Origin: Streptosporangium canum
GTDB taxonomy: Bacteria; Actinomycetota; Actinomycetes; Streptosporangiales; Streptosporangiaceae
DNA: 64,000 nucleotides
Assembly: GCF_900113865.1 (NCBI RefSeq)
Contig: NZ_FOQY01000024.1
Span: forward strand, 1 to 64,000
Reading direction: 5' to 3'
Shown here piece after piece: positions 24,376-32,844 of the stretch. A program made the translations under genes and the position numbers. Every line of letters begins with the position of its first letter. The first letter of the stretch is position 1. The notes below the pieces were generated by a model that had not been told where the DNA came from, searched no databases, and saw only the letters and a program-made list of their open reading frames with translations.

Positions 24376-24743
24376 CCTGACCCGGCCCCCTGTTCGGTTC
24401 GCAAGCTTCCGCTCCCCCGCTGCGACAGGCGTAATACATATATAAAGCCGCCGAGCACCGCGATCGTCGCTACTCCGGCACGGGGCGACCATGATTCAAA
24501 GGACAGCATCGCTGTGGCGAGAAGAACGTTCGCGAGCAGGCCGGCCGTCACTCCCACTGATATTGCAGTAAGAGGATCACGATCACGCAACAGTCCCGCC
24601 GTCGCGAACCCGGGGACCGCCAGAAGGAACAGCGGGGTAAAGATCATCCGTAGTGGAGATTCGAGGTCGGCGAGTGCGACGACGGCCCCCGTCGCGCACG
24701 CAAGGATGAGCGCCCATTTGAGCACCTCGCGGTCTGTCGGCAT
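24372..24743 (-). CDS. small multi-spanning membrane protein, far end of polysaccharide locus
   Basis: 123 residues from ATG 24743, preceded by GGGAG at 7 nt; an earlier ATG at 24788 lacks a ribosome binding site. There are about four hydrophobic spans and a FTPLFLLAVPGFATAGLL centre. Coupled to acyltransferase paralogue 2 by GTGA. It resembles the 132-residue protein at 7106-7504, so the locus is flanked by two relatives. Function unknown. Confidence 0.75.
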   Translation of the reverse strand: MPTDREVLKWALILACATGAVVALADLESPLRMIFTPLFLLAVPGFATAGLLRDRDPLTAISVGVTAGLLANVLLATAMLSFESWSPRAGVATIAVLGGFIYVLRLSQRGSGSLRTEQGAGSG

Positions 24744-24895
24744 CTCGCTGCTCCCGGCTGGTGATCGAATCGCTGATCGCATATTCATGTGACCAACCAG
24801 CCCGCATGCGCGTCAATGCCGACGCGTGGCATCACCCCACGGTTTACCGGATTGCAAACTTAAGTCATGAAGTTGTCGACGACCCAGTCAGAAGA

Positions 24896-26683
24896 TCATG
24901 TTTTCTCCGGTTCTGTACTGGGAGTGGCGGCAGGCGTGGGTGCCTCGGTGGGGAGAGGAGGCGGGTCGCTGGGCGGATCCGAGACCTCCGGCTCGGGACT
25001 CTCCCACGAGATCGCGCAACTGGAGCCGCCCCCGGCGGAGGTGAACGCGACCCGTCCCGTGCCGCTCTCCCCGGGGTCGGCGGCGGTGACCCAGATCATG
25101 GCCCCGGCTCCGGCCTTGAGCCGCCCCCGCCGGGGATGGACGTTCAGCCCGCCCGAGGTGGTCGCCGACCACGAGAGCGCGGCGTCGCGCGCGGAGAGCC
25201 GGATCTGCCCCGCGCCCTCTCCGATGTCGGTGGGGCACGAGACGGCCAGCCGCCCGGCCGTGGGGGTGGGGGCGGCCGGGCGGGTGGGCGTGCGGGTGGT
25301 GCGGGGCCGCTCGGGAGCCGGCCGCCGGGTCGTCGCCTGCCTGGCCGGGCCAGGAGTGGGGGCCGGGGTCCTGGCCTTCGCGGTCCTCCCGGCCCTCTCC
25401 GGCGCCGGCGTCGGGAGCGGGGCCTGGTCCGGGTCCGCCGGAGAGTCCGGCCCGGGTCCCGGCTCCAGCGTGATCAGCGCGGGCTCCCGGCCCGGCGCGG
25501 CCTCGGCCCGCCACACCGGCCCGCCGGCCGGATCCCGCCCGGCGATCACGACCACGACGCAGGTGGCCGCCAGCATGCACGCGGCGGCCGCGATCACGGG
25601 CGCTGTCCGCCGTCTGGCCCCGCGCCGCCGCGCCGGCACGGCGGCGCGCCGGGATTCGGTCGTCGCCCGCGGCCCGCTCCCCAGGTCCGGCAGCGTGTGA
25701 GGCGGTACGGCCGGTTGTCGCCGGTGGCTTCCCGTGTCCGGGGCCGTGTGAAGCGGTACGGCCGGTTGCCGGCGGTTTCCCCTGTCGCGTCCCCGCTCCG
25801 GGCCGGCGTCCCTCGGGCCGGCCCAGCGGCGTCCCTTCGCGCGCCGTTCCGCCGGGGTGGGGAATCCGGCCCGGTCGAAGCGGTCGCCGGCCTCGACGAC
25901 GGCGGCACGTGCTCCCGCGAGGTCGGGGTTCACACAGGTCTCGATGTAGCGGCGGCGCAGGGAGAGCGGCGGGAAGGCCACCGGCACCATGTCGAGCAGC
26001 CGCCCGGCCGAGACGTGCCGGTCCCGCCGTTCGAGGCAGACCTCGCAGCGGCCGATATGGCTGGAGAGCCGCCTGCGCAGCATCGTGGTGAGCGGGCCCT
26101 CCCACGAGTCGACCATCGCCGACAGGTCCGGGCAGTGCGCCCGGCCGACCTTGGCCAGCACCACGGCGGCGGCCGCGTTCTCCAGGTGCTCGCGGGCCCG
26201 GCCGAGCCGTGTCGCGGCCTGCCGCGAGGACATCCCGAGTACCGCGCCGACCTCGCCGGTACTGAGATCGTGGCGGAGAGACAGCTCCAGGACCTCGCGT
26301 TCCTGCCCGCTCAGCTCGGCCAGCGCCTCGTGCACCAGCGCGACCAGCTCGCGCTCCTCGGGGGTGTCGCGGTCGTCGAACTCCGGCGCGGGAGCCGGGC
26401 GCCGCGGGGTCCGCGTCCCGGCCGCGCACCGGGTCAGCGCGTACAGCCACGGGCGCAGCCGGCCCGGCTCGCGTAGCCGCTCCACGCGTCCGTGCGCGAG
26501 GACCAGGGCGTCGTGTGCGGCGCCGGCGGCGGCGTCGCGGTCGCCCAGCAGCGAATGGGCGTAGTCGTTGAGACGTTCGGCATAGGAGTCGTAGAGCTTC
26601 GCGGGAGCCTGAGCATCGGCACGCCGGAGCGCTCCCACAAGTTGTTGGTCGTCGGTTCGGCCGACGGCCGGCCATCCGGGCAC
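24896..26683 (-). CDS. ECF-type sigma factor fused to zinc-finger, membrane and extracellular domains
   Basis: Region sigma-2 (LYDSYAERLNDYAHSLLGDRDAA, about 30-55) and sigma-4 (LAELSGQEREVLELSLRHDLSTGEVGAVLG in two pieces, about 121-150) are followed by an anti-sigma-like H-x3-C-x2-C site (SHIGRCEVCLERR). Next come a long Pro/Arg-rich linker, one membrane span (VIAAAACMLAATCVVVVIAG) and a beta-rich extracellular domain with two Cys. I take GTG 26683 as start: GGGGAGGA lies 6 nt upstream, whereas ATG 26689 is too close to it. The design suggests a sigma factor held at the membrane until released. Roughly 596 codons, three times a normal ECF sigma. Confidence 0.83.
   Translation of the reverse strand: MPGWPAVGRTDDQQLVGALRRADAQAPAKLYDSYAERLNDYAHSLLGDRDAAAGAAHDALVLAHGRVERLREPGRLRPWLYALTRCAAGTRTPRRPAPAPEFDDRDTPEERELVALVHEALAELSGQEREVLELSLRHDLSTGEVGAVLGMSSRQAATRLGRAREHLENAAAAVVLAKVGRAHCPDLSAMVDSWEGPLTTMLRRRLSSHIGRCEVCLERRDRHVSAGRLLDMVPVAFPPLSLRRRYIETCVNPDLAGARAAVVEAGDRFDRAGFPTPAERRAKGRRWAGPRDAGPERGRDRGNRRQPAVPLHTAPDTGSHRRQPAVPPHTLPDLGSGPRATTESRRAAVPARRRGARRRTAPVIAAAACMLAATCVVVVIAGRDPAGGPVWRAEAAPGREPALITLEPGPGPDSPADPDQAPLPTPAPERAGRTAKARTPAPTPGPARQATTRRPAPERPRTTRTPTRPAAPTPTAGRLAVSCPTDIGEGAGQIRLSARDAALSWSATTSGGLNVHPRRGRLKAGAGAMIWVTAADPGESGTGRVAFTSAGGGSSCAISWESPEPEVSDPPSDPPPLPTEAPTPAATPSTEPEKT
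25679..25774. repeat. 51-bp tandem duplication in the sigma-factor linker
   Basis: Two adjacent units encode RRQPAVPLHTAPDTG and RRQPAVPPHTLPDLG, spaced 17 residues apart. They lie in the flexible linker between the zinc-finger site and the membrane span, so length variation there should be tolerated. Confidence 0.9.
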
Positions 26684-26781
26684 GGACATTCCTCCCCGCA
26701 ACGGGCTCGTTCACGGGCCATGCCCGAGACCCCACACGCGTAGGACGCCACCTGTCCGTGACGGGTTGTCCTAACCGGTCG

Positions 26782-26801
26782 ATACCATGCCGACCTGGTA
26801 T
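26782..26801. promoter_or_regulatory. palindrome upstream of membrane sigma factor
   Basis: ATACCA-8 nt-TGGTAT is a perfect inverted repeat about 100 bp upstream of the sigma-factor start. The right arm also begins a direct repeat (TGGTATGAAA, TGGTAAAACT). It could be an operator or part of an autoregulated promoter. No -35/-10 pair was assigned. Confidence 0.4.
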
Positions 26802-26869
26802 GAAATGGTAAAACTGAAACGATTGGGGCGTGTGGGACGCCGGCCGTACGGGGCGGGGAGGATCGGCGC

Positions 26870-28639
26870 TCAGCAGTTGGGCGCGCAGATGCGGCGCTCC
26901 ATGCCCTTCAGGAAGAACCTGCGGACCTGCAGGATGTCGCGGGCGATGAAGGCCTCGCCGCCGGTCGCCTTGGCCAGCGCGTCCATCTGCTTCTTGCCCG
27001 CGGCGGCCTCGGGGCCGAAGGCGATGAGCAGGATGCTGACCGGCTTCTCCGGGTTGTAGGTCTTCTTCAGGTACTGCAGCATCTCCTCGTCGGAGACGCC
27101 GCCGTCCGGGTCGTCGTTGCCGGCGCCGTCGGTGAGGATCAGCACCGTGTTGATCTTGTCGCCCTGGTACTCCTTGGTCATCTGCCCGTAGGCGGCCTTG
27201 AGCGTGTCGTTCAGGCCGGTGTCCCCGGTGGGCTTGGCCTGGATCGTGGAGAGCCTCTGGGCGAGCAGGTCCTTGCGGAGCACGCCGTCGATGCTCTCGG
27301 TCAGCGGGCCGACGGGGACGGTCTTGCGGAAGTCCACGCCCTGGCCGGCGAGGTGCGTGGAGTACTCCCACACGCCGATCTCGCTCTTGGCCGGGAACAG
27401 TTGCATGCCCTCGATGGCGATCTTGGAGATCATGCGCATCCGGTCCGCGCCGGTTCCGGGGACCGGTGTCGCCATCGTGCCGGAGACGTCCAGCAGCGCC
27501 AGCAGCCGCGTGCCGAGGTTCAGCCGGGACCAGGACTGGGACATCCTCGCCACCGTTCTGACGTCGGGCGTCTTCAGCGCCCGGGGGGCCTCGGCCTGGA
27601 AGCCGCCGCTGTCGGCGACCGGCTTGCCGCCCTTGCCGTCCGGGGTGCGGAAGCCCTGGTCCTGGAGCGTCTTCCTGGCGGACTCGGTGCCGAGCTCCTT
27701 GCGGAACGCCTCGGCGGCCTTGCGGACCGCGGCGTCCTTGGTGGTGATCACCATGGGGTAGTCGAGGTTGAGCGTGCCCTCGGCCGGATAGAGCGGCACG
27801 GCCGGGACCTCCGGCTTCTTGGCGGTGTTGAACGCCCAGACGCCCTGCTCCGAGGCGACGCCGAGCGGGGCCCGGGTGCCCTTGACGCCGAGGCTGGACA
27901 GCAGCGCGTCCTGGTCGCGGACCGCCGACCCGGACAGTGTCTTGAGCGCCCCGACCAGTTGCTGCCGGCCGCCGCCCGAGGCCGTGGCCACGCCGGAGGC
28001 GGCCAGCAGCGCGCCGAGCCCGGCGGCGTTGAAGGAGGGGTCCAGCGCGAGCACGCGCACCTTGCGGCCCGGACCCTCGACGTTGGCCACGTTGGCGGCG
28101 TTGATCATGCCGCCCCAGCTCGCCTCGCCGAAGCTCTTGCGCAGCTTCGGGATCACCGAGCCGGAGGCCACCATGACGATGGGGGACTGGGCCACGGACG
28201 CGCCGGCCTCGGGCGCCTGCGGGTTCTTGGCCCGCAGGTTGGCCACCCACAGCCCGGAGTCGGGGATCCACACGTCCATCGCGCCGGCCTTGCCCCCGGC
28301 CAGCCCGGAGGCCACGGTCGCCGGGACGCCCTTGGCCACCGTGACGGTGGCGCACCCGCCCTCGACGTCGTGAGCGGCCTTGTTGAAGCGTTCGGCGATC
28401 CGGGACACGGCGGGCTGGATGTCGGGGGAGGCGGTGACCCGCAGCGCGATCCCGTCCCCGGCGCATCCCCGGTCCCGGTTGATGATCACATAGGCGGCGA
28501 CGCCGAGCAGCACCGCGAGGGCCACGGAGCCGGCCAGCGGGACCAGCACCATGCCCCGTCCGCCACGGCGCCGTCTGGGCGGTTCCTTGGAGGAGGTGTA
28601 GCCGTCCTCGAGTTCATCCGTCCGGTGACGTCCGCCCAC
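26870..28639 (-). CDS. membrane-anchored solute-binding plus VWA domain protein
   Basis: 589 residues: a basic cytoplasmic tail, one span (MVLVPLAGSVALAVLLGVAAYVI within residues about 30-52), an extracytoplasmic bacterial solute-binding fold (IALRVTASPDIQPAVSRIAERF onward; WIPDSGLW; FNAAGLGALLAASGV), and a C-terminal von Willebrand A domain with a MIDAS-like DVSGTM, LILTDGAGND and GGEAFIA. The combination is known in Streptosporangiaceae-like actinobacteria but has no assigned function; ligand sensing or surface adhesion is inferred. It is upstream of the membrane sigma factor on the same strand, so a signalling link is possible. Confidence 0.85.
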   Translation of the reverse strand: MGGRHRTDELEDGYTSSKEPPRRRRGGRGMVLVPLAGSVALAVLLGVAAYVIINRDRGCAGDGIALRVTASPDIQPAVSRIAERFNKAAHDVEGGCATVTVAKGVPATVASGLAGGKAGAMDVWIPDSGLWVANLRAKNPQAPEAGASVAQSPIVMVASGSVIPKLRKSFGEASWGGMINAANVANVEGPGRKVRVLALDPSFNAAGLGALLAASGVATASGGGRQQLVGALKTLSGSAVRDQDALLSSLGVKGTRAPLGVASEQGVWAFNTAKKPEVPAVPLYPAEGTLNLDYPMVITTKDAAVRKAAEAFRKELGTESARKTLQDQGFRTPDGKGGKPVADSGGFQAEAPRALKTPDVRTVARMSQSWSRLNLGTRLLALLDVSGTMATPVPGTGADRMRMISKIAIEGMQLFPAKSEIGVWEYSTHLAGQGVDFRKTVPVGPLTESIDGVLRKDLLAQRLSTIQAKPTGDTGLNDTLKAAYGQMTKEYQGDKINTVLILTDGAGNDDPDGGVSDEEMLQYLKKTYNPEKPVSILLIAFGPEAAAGKKQMDALAKATGGEAFIARDILQVRRFFLKGMERRICAPNC

Positions 28640-28712
28640 GATGCCCTCTTCGGTGTCGATGTCCTGAGCTAGCGGGTCACCCTATCGGGAGGTTCTCCGC
28701 AATATTCACGGA

Positions 28713-28740
28713 ACTGTACTGGGAACACATAGTGTGGCAA
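28713..28740 (-). promoter_or_regulatory. sigma-70-like promoter for the VWA gene
   Basis: On the minus strand TTGCCA (28740-28735) and TACAGT (28718-28713) are separated by 16 nt. The -10 hexamer ends about 74 nt upstream of the start codon at 28639. Confidence 0.45.
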
Positions 28741-28814
28741 AACGTCCCTCTTGGTGCGGGTATCACTGTACGCGACGGTAACTAACGTCTGTGGTGTCCT
28801 GGGGAAAGCCGGGA

Positions 28815-29450
28815 TCAGTGGCAGCAGGCGTGTCCGCGCCAGGCCTTCCGGCCTTCCCGTACGGCTACCGCCGCCAGCAGCACCGCCATGACGGGATCCG
28901 CCCACCAGCACCCGACGCCGTTCAGTCCGAGCCCGGCCAGAACCCCCGCGGCCAGCAGCGCGCACAGCAGGTTCTGGGTCCCCTCACCCGAGGTCGCCGC
29001 CGAGCGCAGCCGGGCGCCGAGCCGCCGTTTGGCCAGGCCCAGGAGCGGCATGCTGACCAGGCTGACCGACGTCACCACGATGCCCAGCACGCTGGGCGCG
29101 GCCCGGTGCCCCGCCTCCAGGTCGTGTGCCACGTGGACCAGCAGGTAGGGCGCCAGCAGCCAGAAGCTGACCGCCACCGCCTTGCGGGCCTTGTCCTCGG
29201 CGTCCGCCGAGTGGGTCCGCGCCCCGGTGAACCGCCAGACCACGATGAGGCTGGCCAGTGCCTCCACCAGTGACGACACGCCCCAGCCGATCAGCGCGAC
29301 CGAGTGGGACCCCAGTCCGGCGGCGAGGCCGAGCACGCTTTCGACGCCCAGCCAGGCCAGGGTGGCCAGGGAGAGGGTGCGTGCCCTGCGGGCGTCGCGC
29401 AGCCACTCGTCGGCTGCCGCCGGCCGCGCCCACACCATCTGGTCAGCCAC
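28815..29450 (-). CDS. cation-efflux (CDF-like) membrane transporter, short form
   Basis: 211 residues with about six spans. ARRARTLSLATLAWLGVES followed by HSVALIGWGVSSLVEALASL matches the first half of cation diffusion facilitators, where Asp or His residues bind Zn/Cd/Co. The large cytoplasmic C-terminal domain of classical CDF proteins is absent, and the chain ends in an Arg/His/Cys-rich GHACCH that could bind metal. GTG 29450 has GGAGGG just upstream. The metal is unknown. Confidence 0.8.
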   Translation of the reverse strand: MADQMVWARPAAADEWLRDARRARTLSLATLAWLGVESVLGLAAGLGSHSVALIGWGVSSLVEALASLIVVWRFTGARTHSADAEDKARKAVAVSFWLLAPYLLVHVAHDLEAGHRAAPSVLGIVVTSVSLVSMPLLGLAKRRLGARLRSAATSGEGTQNLLCALLAAGVLAGLGLNGVGCWWADPVMAVLLAAVAVREGRKAWRGHACCH

Positions 29451-29596
29451 AATGCCCTCCGCGCCCCGGTGTCGCAACGCTCAGTAACTTACACGGCACC
29501 ATGTGTGGTGCCGGTGTGAAGCCGCGAGATCCCGGGGACGGCGGGGACGGCGTAGTCTCCCGGGGAGCGTGTCAGCAGATTCTCAGGGGGAAGCAC

Positions 29597-30379
29597 GTGC
29601 CGTTCACGCCCAGCCATGTCGCCGCGGTGCTGCCGCTGGTCTCCTCGGCGCGGATGCGCCGGGTGCTGGACCCCTGGGCCCTCGCCCTGGGGACGATGGT
29701 TCCCGATCTGCCGATCTTCCTGTCCTTCCTGCCCTTCATGCCGGACTACATGACCTGGCACTCCTCCCGGGGCGTCCTGACGATCGCCCCGCTCACCGTC
29801 GTCGTGCTGCTCGCGGTCTTCCACGGCCTGCTCCGCGACCCGCTGACCGCGCTGTTCCCGCCCGCCCTCGCGGGCCGGATCGCCTCGCTGGCCCCCGCGC
29901 CGTACGGCCTGCGGCGGCTGCCCGCGGTGATCGCGGGCGGCGTCGTCGGCGCCTTCACCCACAAGCTCTGGGACTCCTTCACCCACCACTACAGCTCGGC
30001 CGTGTGGGGCTGGGACTGGCTGGACACGCGGGTGGCGGGGCTGCTGCCGGTCTTCCGCCTGCTGCAGTACGTCTCCACGGTCGTCGGACTGCTCATCGTG
30101 GCCCGGTGGGCCTGGCTCGGGCTGTCCCGGATGGAACCGCGGGCACTGGCGGAGCGCCTGGCGCTCTCCGCCCGGACCCGGCGCGCCGTCCTGCTGGCGG
30201 CCGCCGTGGCCACACTTCTGGGCGCGGCGATCTGGCCGGTCGTCTTCCCGCCTCGCGGCTGGGCCGAGACGGTCCACAGGGTGGGGGCGGGCATGGTGGC
30301 CGGCTGCTGCGTCCTGCTGTTCGCCTATGCGCTGATGTGGCAGCTCAGGCGGGCCATGGCAGTATTCGAAGGTGTTTAA
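29597..30379 (+). CDS. DUF4184-family membrane protein
   Basis: 260 residues. It opens with PFTPSHVAAVLPL and continues with ALGTMVPDLPIF and GVVGAFTHKLWDSFTH, the His/Asp-bearing pattern of DUF4184, which recalls membrane-bound metal-dependent hydrolases (YdjM-like). About six spans. GTG 29597 sits 5 nt after GGGGGA. Activity has not been established for the family. Its stop overlaps the rRNA/tRNA methyltransferase start by 8 nt. Confidence 0.85.
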   Translation: MPFTPSHVAAVLPLVSSARMRRVLDPWALALGTMVPDLPIFLSFLPFMPDYMTWHSSRGVLTIAPLTVVVLLAVFHGLLRDPLTALFPPALAGRIASLAPAPYGLRRLPAVIAGGVVGAFTHKLWDSFTHHYSSAVWGWDWLDTRVAGLLPVFRLLQYVSTVVGLLIVARWAWLGLSRMEPRALAERLALSARTRRAVLLAAAVATLLGAAIWPVVFPPRGWAETVHRVGAGMVAGCCVLLFAYALMWQLRRAMAVFEGV

Positions 30380-31217
30380 CGCCTCGGATCCCCGCCTCGC
30401 CGACTACGCCAACCTGCGCGACGTCGAGCTGCGCAAGAGTCTGGAGGCCGAGCACGGCCTCTTCATCGCCGAGGGGGAGAAGGTGATCCGCCGGGCCGTC
30501 GCGGCCGGTTACCCGGTGCGCTCGGTGCTGCTGACCCGGCGCTGGGCCGACCCGCTCGCCGACCTGCTCGACGGGCTCGGCGACCGGGTGTACGTGGTGG
30601 ACGACGACGTCATGGAGGCAATCGCCGGCTTCCCGGTGCACCGGGGCGCGCTGGCCGCGATGGAACGCCGGGAACTGCCCTCGGTGGACGAGATCCTGCG
30701 CGGGGTCCCCCACACGCCCGCCGGCCCCCAGGACGAGGACAGCCCCGTCCGGCCGCCCCGCCGCGTCCTCGTCCTGGAGGACCTCGTCGACCACGGCAAC
30801 GTCGGGGCGATCTTCCGGTGTGCCGCCGCGCTGGGCGTCGAGGCGGTGGTCCTGTCGCCCCGCTGCGCCGACCCTCTCTACCGGAGGTCGGTCAAGGTCT
30901 CGATGGGCGCGGTCTTCGCGATCCCCTACGCGCGGATGACCAACTGGTACGAGGGCCTCGCGGAGCTCCGTACGGCGGGCTTCCAGACGCTGGCCCTCAC
31001 CCCCGACCAGTCCGCCACGCCCATGGACGAGGTCGGCATGGGCGAGCGGGTGGCGCTGCTGCTCGGTTCCGAGGGCGACGGGCTGTCCTCCCGGTGGCTG
31101 CACGAGGCGGACGAGCCCGTGTGCATCCCGATGAGCGCCGCGGCGATGGGGATGGGCGTCGACTCCCTCAACGTGGTCGCCGCCGCGGCGATCGCCTGCC
31201 ACAGCCTGGTGCGCTGA
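30372..31217 (+). CDS. SpoU/TrmH-family RNA 2'-O-methyltransferase
   Basis: 281 residues: an N-terminal substrate-binding part (GLFIAEGEKVIRRA) and a SPOUT domain with VLVLEDLVDHGNVGAIFR, VALLLGSEGDGLSSRW and VCIPMSAAAMGMGVDSLNV. The last motif forms the SAM-binding trefoil knot. The target nucleotide (rRNA or tRNA) cannot be told from sequence. GTG 30372 overlaps the end of the DUF4184 gene, so the pair is coupled. Confidence 0.93.
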   Translation: MFNASDPRLADYANLRDVELRKSLEAEHGLFIAEGEKVIRRAVAAGYPVRSVLLTRRWADPLADLLDGLGDRVYVVDDDVMEAIAGFPVHRGALAAMERRELPSVDEILRGVPHTPAGPQDEDSPVRPPRRVLVLEDLVDHGNVGAIFRCAAALGVEAVVLSPRCADPLYRRSVKVSMGAVFAIPYARMTNWYEGLAELRTAGFQTLALTPDQSATPMDEVGMGERVALLLGSEGDGLSSRWLHEADEPVCIPMSAAAMGMGVDSLNVVAAAAIACHSLVR

Positions 31218-31229
31218 CCGCCCGCGGCC

Positions 31230-32021
31230 CTACATCGACACCACCCAGCCGCCGTCGACCGTCAGCGTGTGGCCCGTGACATACGCCGAGGCCGCCGACG
31301 CCAGGAAGATCACGGCTCCGTTCAGGTCCCGGGGCTCCCCGACACGGCCGAGCGGGACGTGCGTTCTGACGAGCTCGTCCTCGACCTCCTTGGTGGGCAG
31401 CAGGTCGGTGGTCATCGCGGTGCGCATGTAGCCGGGCGCGATGGAGTTGACCCGGATCCCGTACCTGCCCCATTCGAAGGCCATGTTCTTCGTCACCTGG
31501 ACGACGGCCGCCTTCGACGCGTCGTACACCGAGGACCGCTCGCCGTCCACGACGAGACCGCCGATGGACGACACGTTGACGATCCGCCCGCCACCGTGCC
31601 CGCTCATCCTCCGCGCGGCGCGCTGGGCGACGAAGTACGTGCCCCGCAGGTTGATGGAGAGGGTGGTGTCGAACTCCTCCGGCGTGGCCTCCAGCGCGCT
31701 GTTGCGCAGGGAGACGCCCGCGTTGTTGACCACGATGTCCGGGATCTCGCCGGCGGCGTCGAGCGTGTCGAACGCGCCGTCGATGCTCGCCAGCGACCGG
31801 GCGTCGATCTCCAGGGGCAGGCACTCGACGCCGTTCGCCTCCAGGTGGTCGCAGGCCTGCCGGGCGGCCTCCACGCTGACGTCGGAGGCGATGACCTTCG
31901 CGCCGGCCGCGCCCAGCGCGAGGGACTGCGCCCGGCCCAGGCCCCCGGCCGCGCCGGTGACCAGGGCCGTCAGCCCTTCCAGGGAGAAGAGGTCGTGCAG
32001 GATGGATGGGGTGACCGGCAT
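31230..32021 (-). CDS. short-chain dehydrogenase/reductase
   Basis: 263 residues of classical SDR: cofactor motif TGAAGGLG (22-29), NNAG (99-102), catalytic Ser151/152, Tyr166 and Lys170 in SSVYDASKAA. The Asp47 after the second beta strand favours NAD(H). It resembles gluconate 5-dehydrogenase and other sugar or polyol SDRs, but the substrate is open. It lies at the end of a one-strand set with an ABC importer, an acetoacetate-decarboxylase-like protein and a GntR regulator, so it probably oxidises the imported compound or a product of it. Confidence 0.9.
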   Translation of the reverse strand: MPVTPSILHDLFSLEGLTALVTGAAGGLGRAQSLALGAAGAKVIASDVSVEAARQACDHLEANGVECLPLEIDARSLASIDGAFDTLDAAGEIPDIVVNNAGVSLRNSALEATPEEFDTTLSINLRGTYFVAQRAARRMSGHGGGRIVNVSSIGGLVVDGERSSVYDASKAAVVQVTKNMAFEWGRYGIRVNSIAPGYMRTAMTTDLLPTKEVEDELVRTHVPLGRVGEPRDLNGAVIFLASAASAYVTGHTLTVDGGWVVSM

Positions 32022-32069
32022 TTCGCGGAACTCTCCTTCACGGCGCCCGGTCGGGGAGACGTCGAGCGC

Positions 32070-32762
32070 CTACAGTCCGTAGTTGGTGAGAATGTCGACG
32101 ATCTGCTGGGAGTCGTGCAGCACGTGCTCGCGGATGTGCCTCCCGGCGGACTCCGGGTCCCCTCCGGCGATCGCCGCGGCCAGCGGCCGGTGGTCGACGC
32201 CGGTCCAGTCCGGGGTCTCCACCACCTTCGAGCAGAAGTACCACTGCCGCAGGGCGAGGTTGAAGTGGATCTCGGCCGTGGTGGTGAGGTAGTCGTTGCG
32301 GGTCATCCGGTAGATGCCGTGGTGGAACGCCGCGTCGAGGTCGATGCACAGCTGCAGGTCGTCGGTCTCGAACTGCCGCTCCGCGATCGCCATCAGCTGC
32401 TCCTTCTCCGCCTTCGACCCCCGGCCGCACGCCAGTTCGGCGGCGAGCCCCTCCAGTTGCAGCCTCAGCTCCATGACGGACCGCGAGTCCTTCAGCGCGA
32501 TGTCGGTGGCGAACGTGCCGCTGCGCGGGTAGATCACGATCAGCTTCTCGAATTCGAGCCGCCGGATCGCCTCACGCACGGGGGACGTCCCGACACCGAG
32601 GCTGGAGCGGAGCTCCGGCTCGCTGAGCCGCTCACCGGGCATGATCTCGACCCGCACCAGACGCGACCGCAACGTGGCGCACGCGGACTCGCTCAGCAGG
32701 TGCGGAGCCGACGGTTCGCCGGGGCCCGTCCTCGCGTTGTCGGCGACGTAGGCAGAACACAC
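32070..32762 (-). CDS. GntR-family regulator, FCD (FadR) subfamily
   Basis: 230 residues: winged helix LSEPELRSSLGVGTSPVREAIRRLEFEKL (about 46-74, in two helices) and an all-helical FCD domain with DLDAAFHHGIYRMT and HIREHVLHDS, supplying the Asp/His metal ligands typical of carboxylate sensors. It starts at GTG 32762 behind GAGAGG. It lies among the genes it probably controls; its ligand is likely the organic acid handled by the ABC/ADC/SDR set. Confidence 0.9.
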   Translation of the reverse strand: MCSAYVADNARTGPGEPSAPHLLSESACATLRSRLVRVEIMPGERLSEPELRSSLGVGTSPVREAIRRLEFEKLIVIYPRSGTFATDIALKDSRSVMELRLQLEGLAAELACGRGSKAEKEQLMAIAERQFETDDLQLCIDLDAAFHHGIYRMTRNDYLTTTAEIHFNLALRQWYFCSKVVETPDWTGVDHRPLAAAIAGGDPESAGRHIREHVLHDSQQIVDILTNYGL

Positions 32763-32844
32763 TTTTGCACGACCTCTCTGCGCGTGGCTCCGCCTGTCCG
32801 GCCCGCGAACGCCACCGCATGCACAAACTCTCAGCGGGTATCGA

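Noticed and set aside
24888-28466. A 1192-codon minus-strand frame over the sigma and VWA genes
   Set aside because: Out of frame with two genes that show clear domains; low-complexity Arg/Gly composition.
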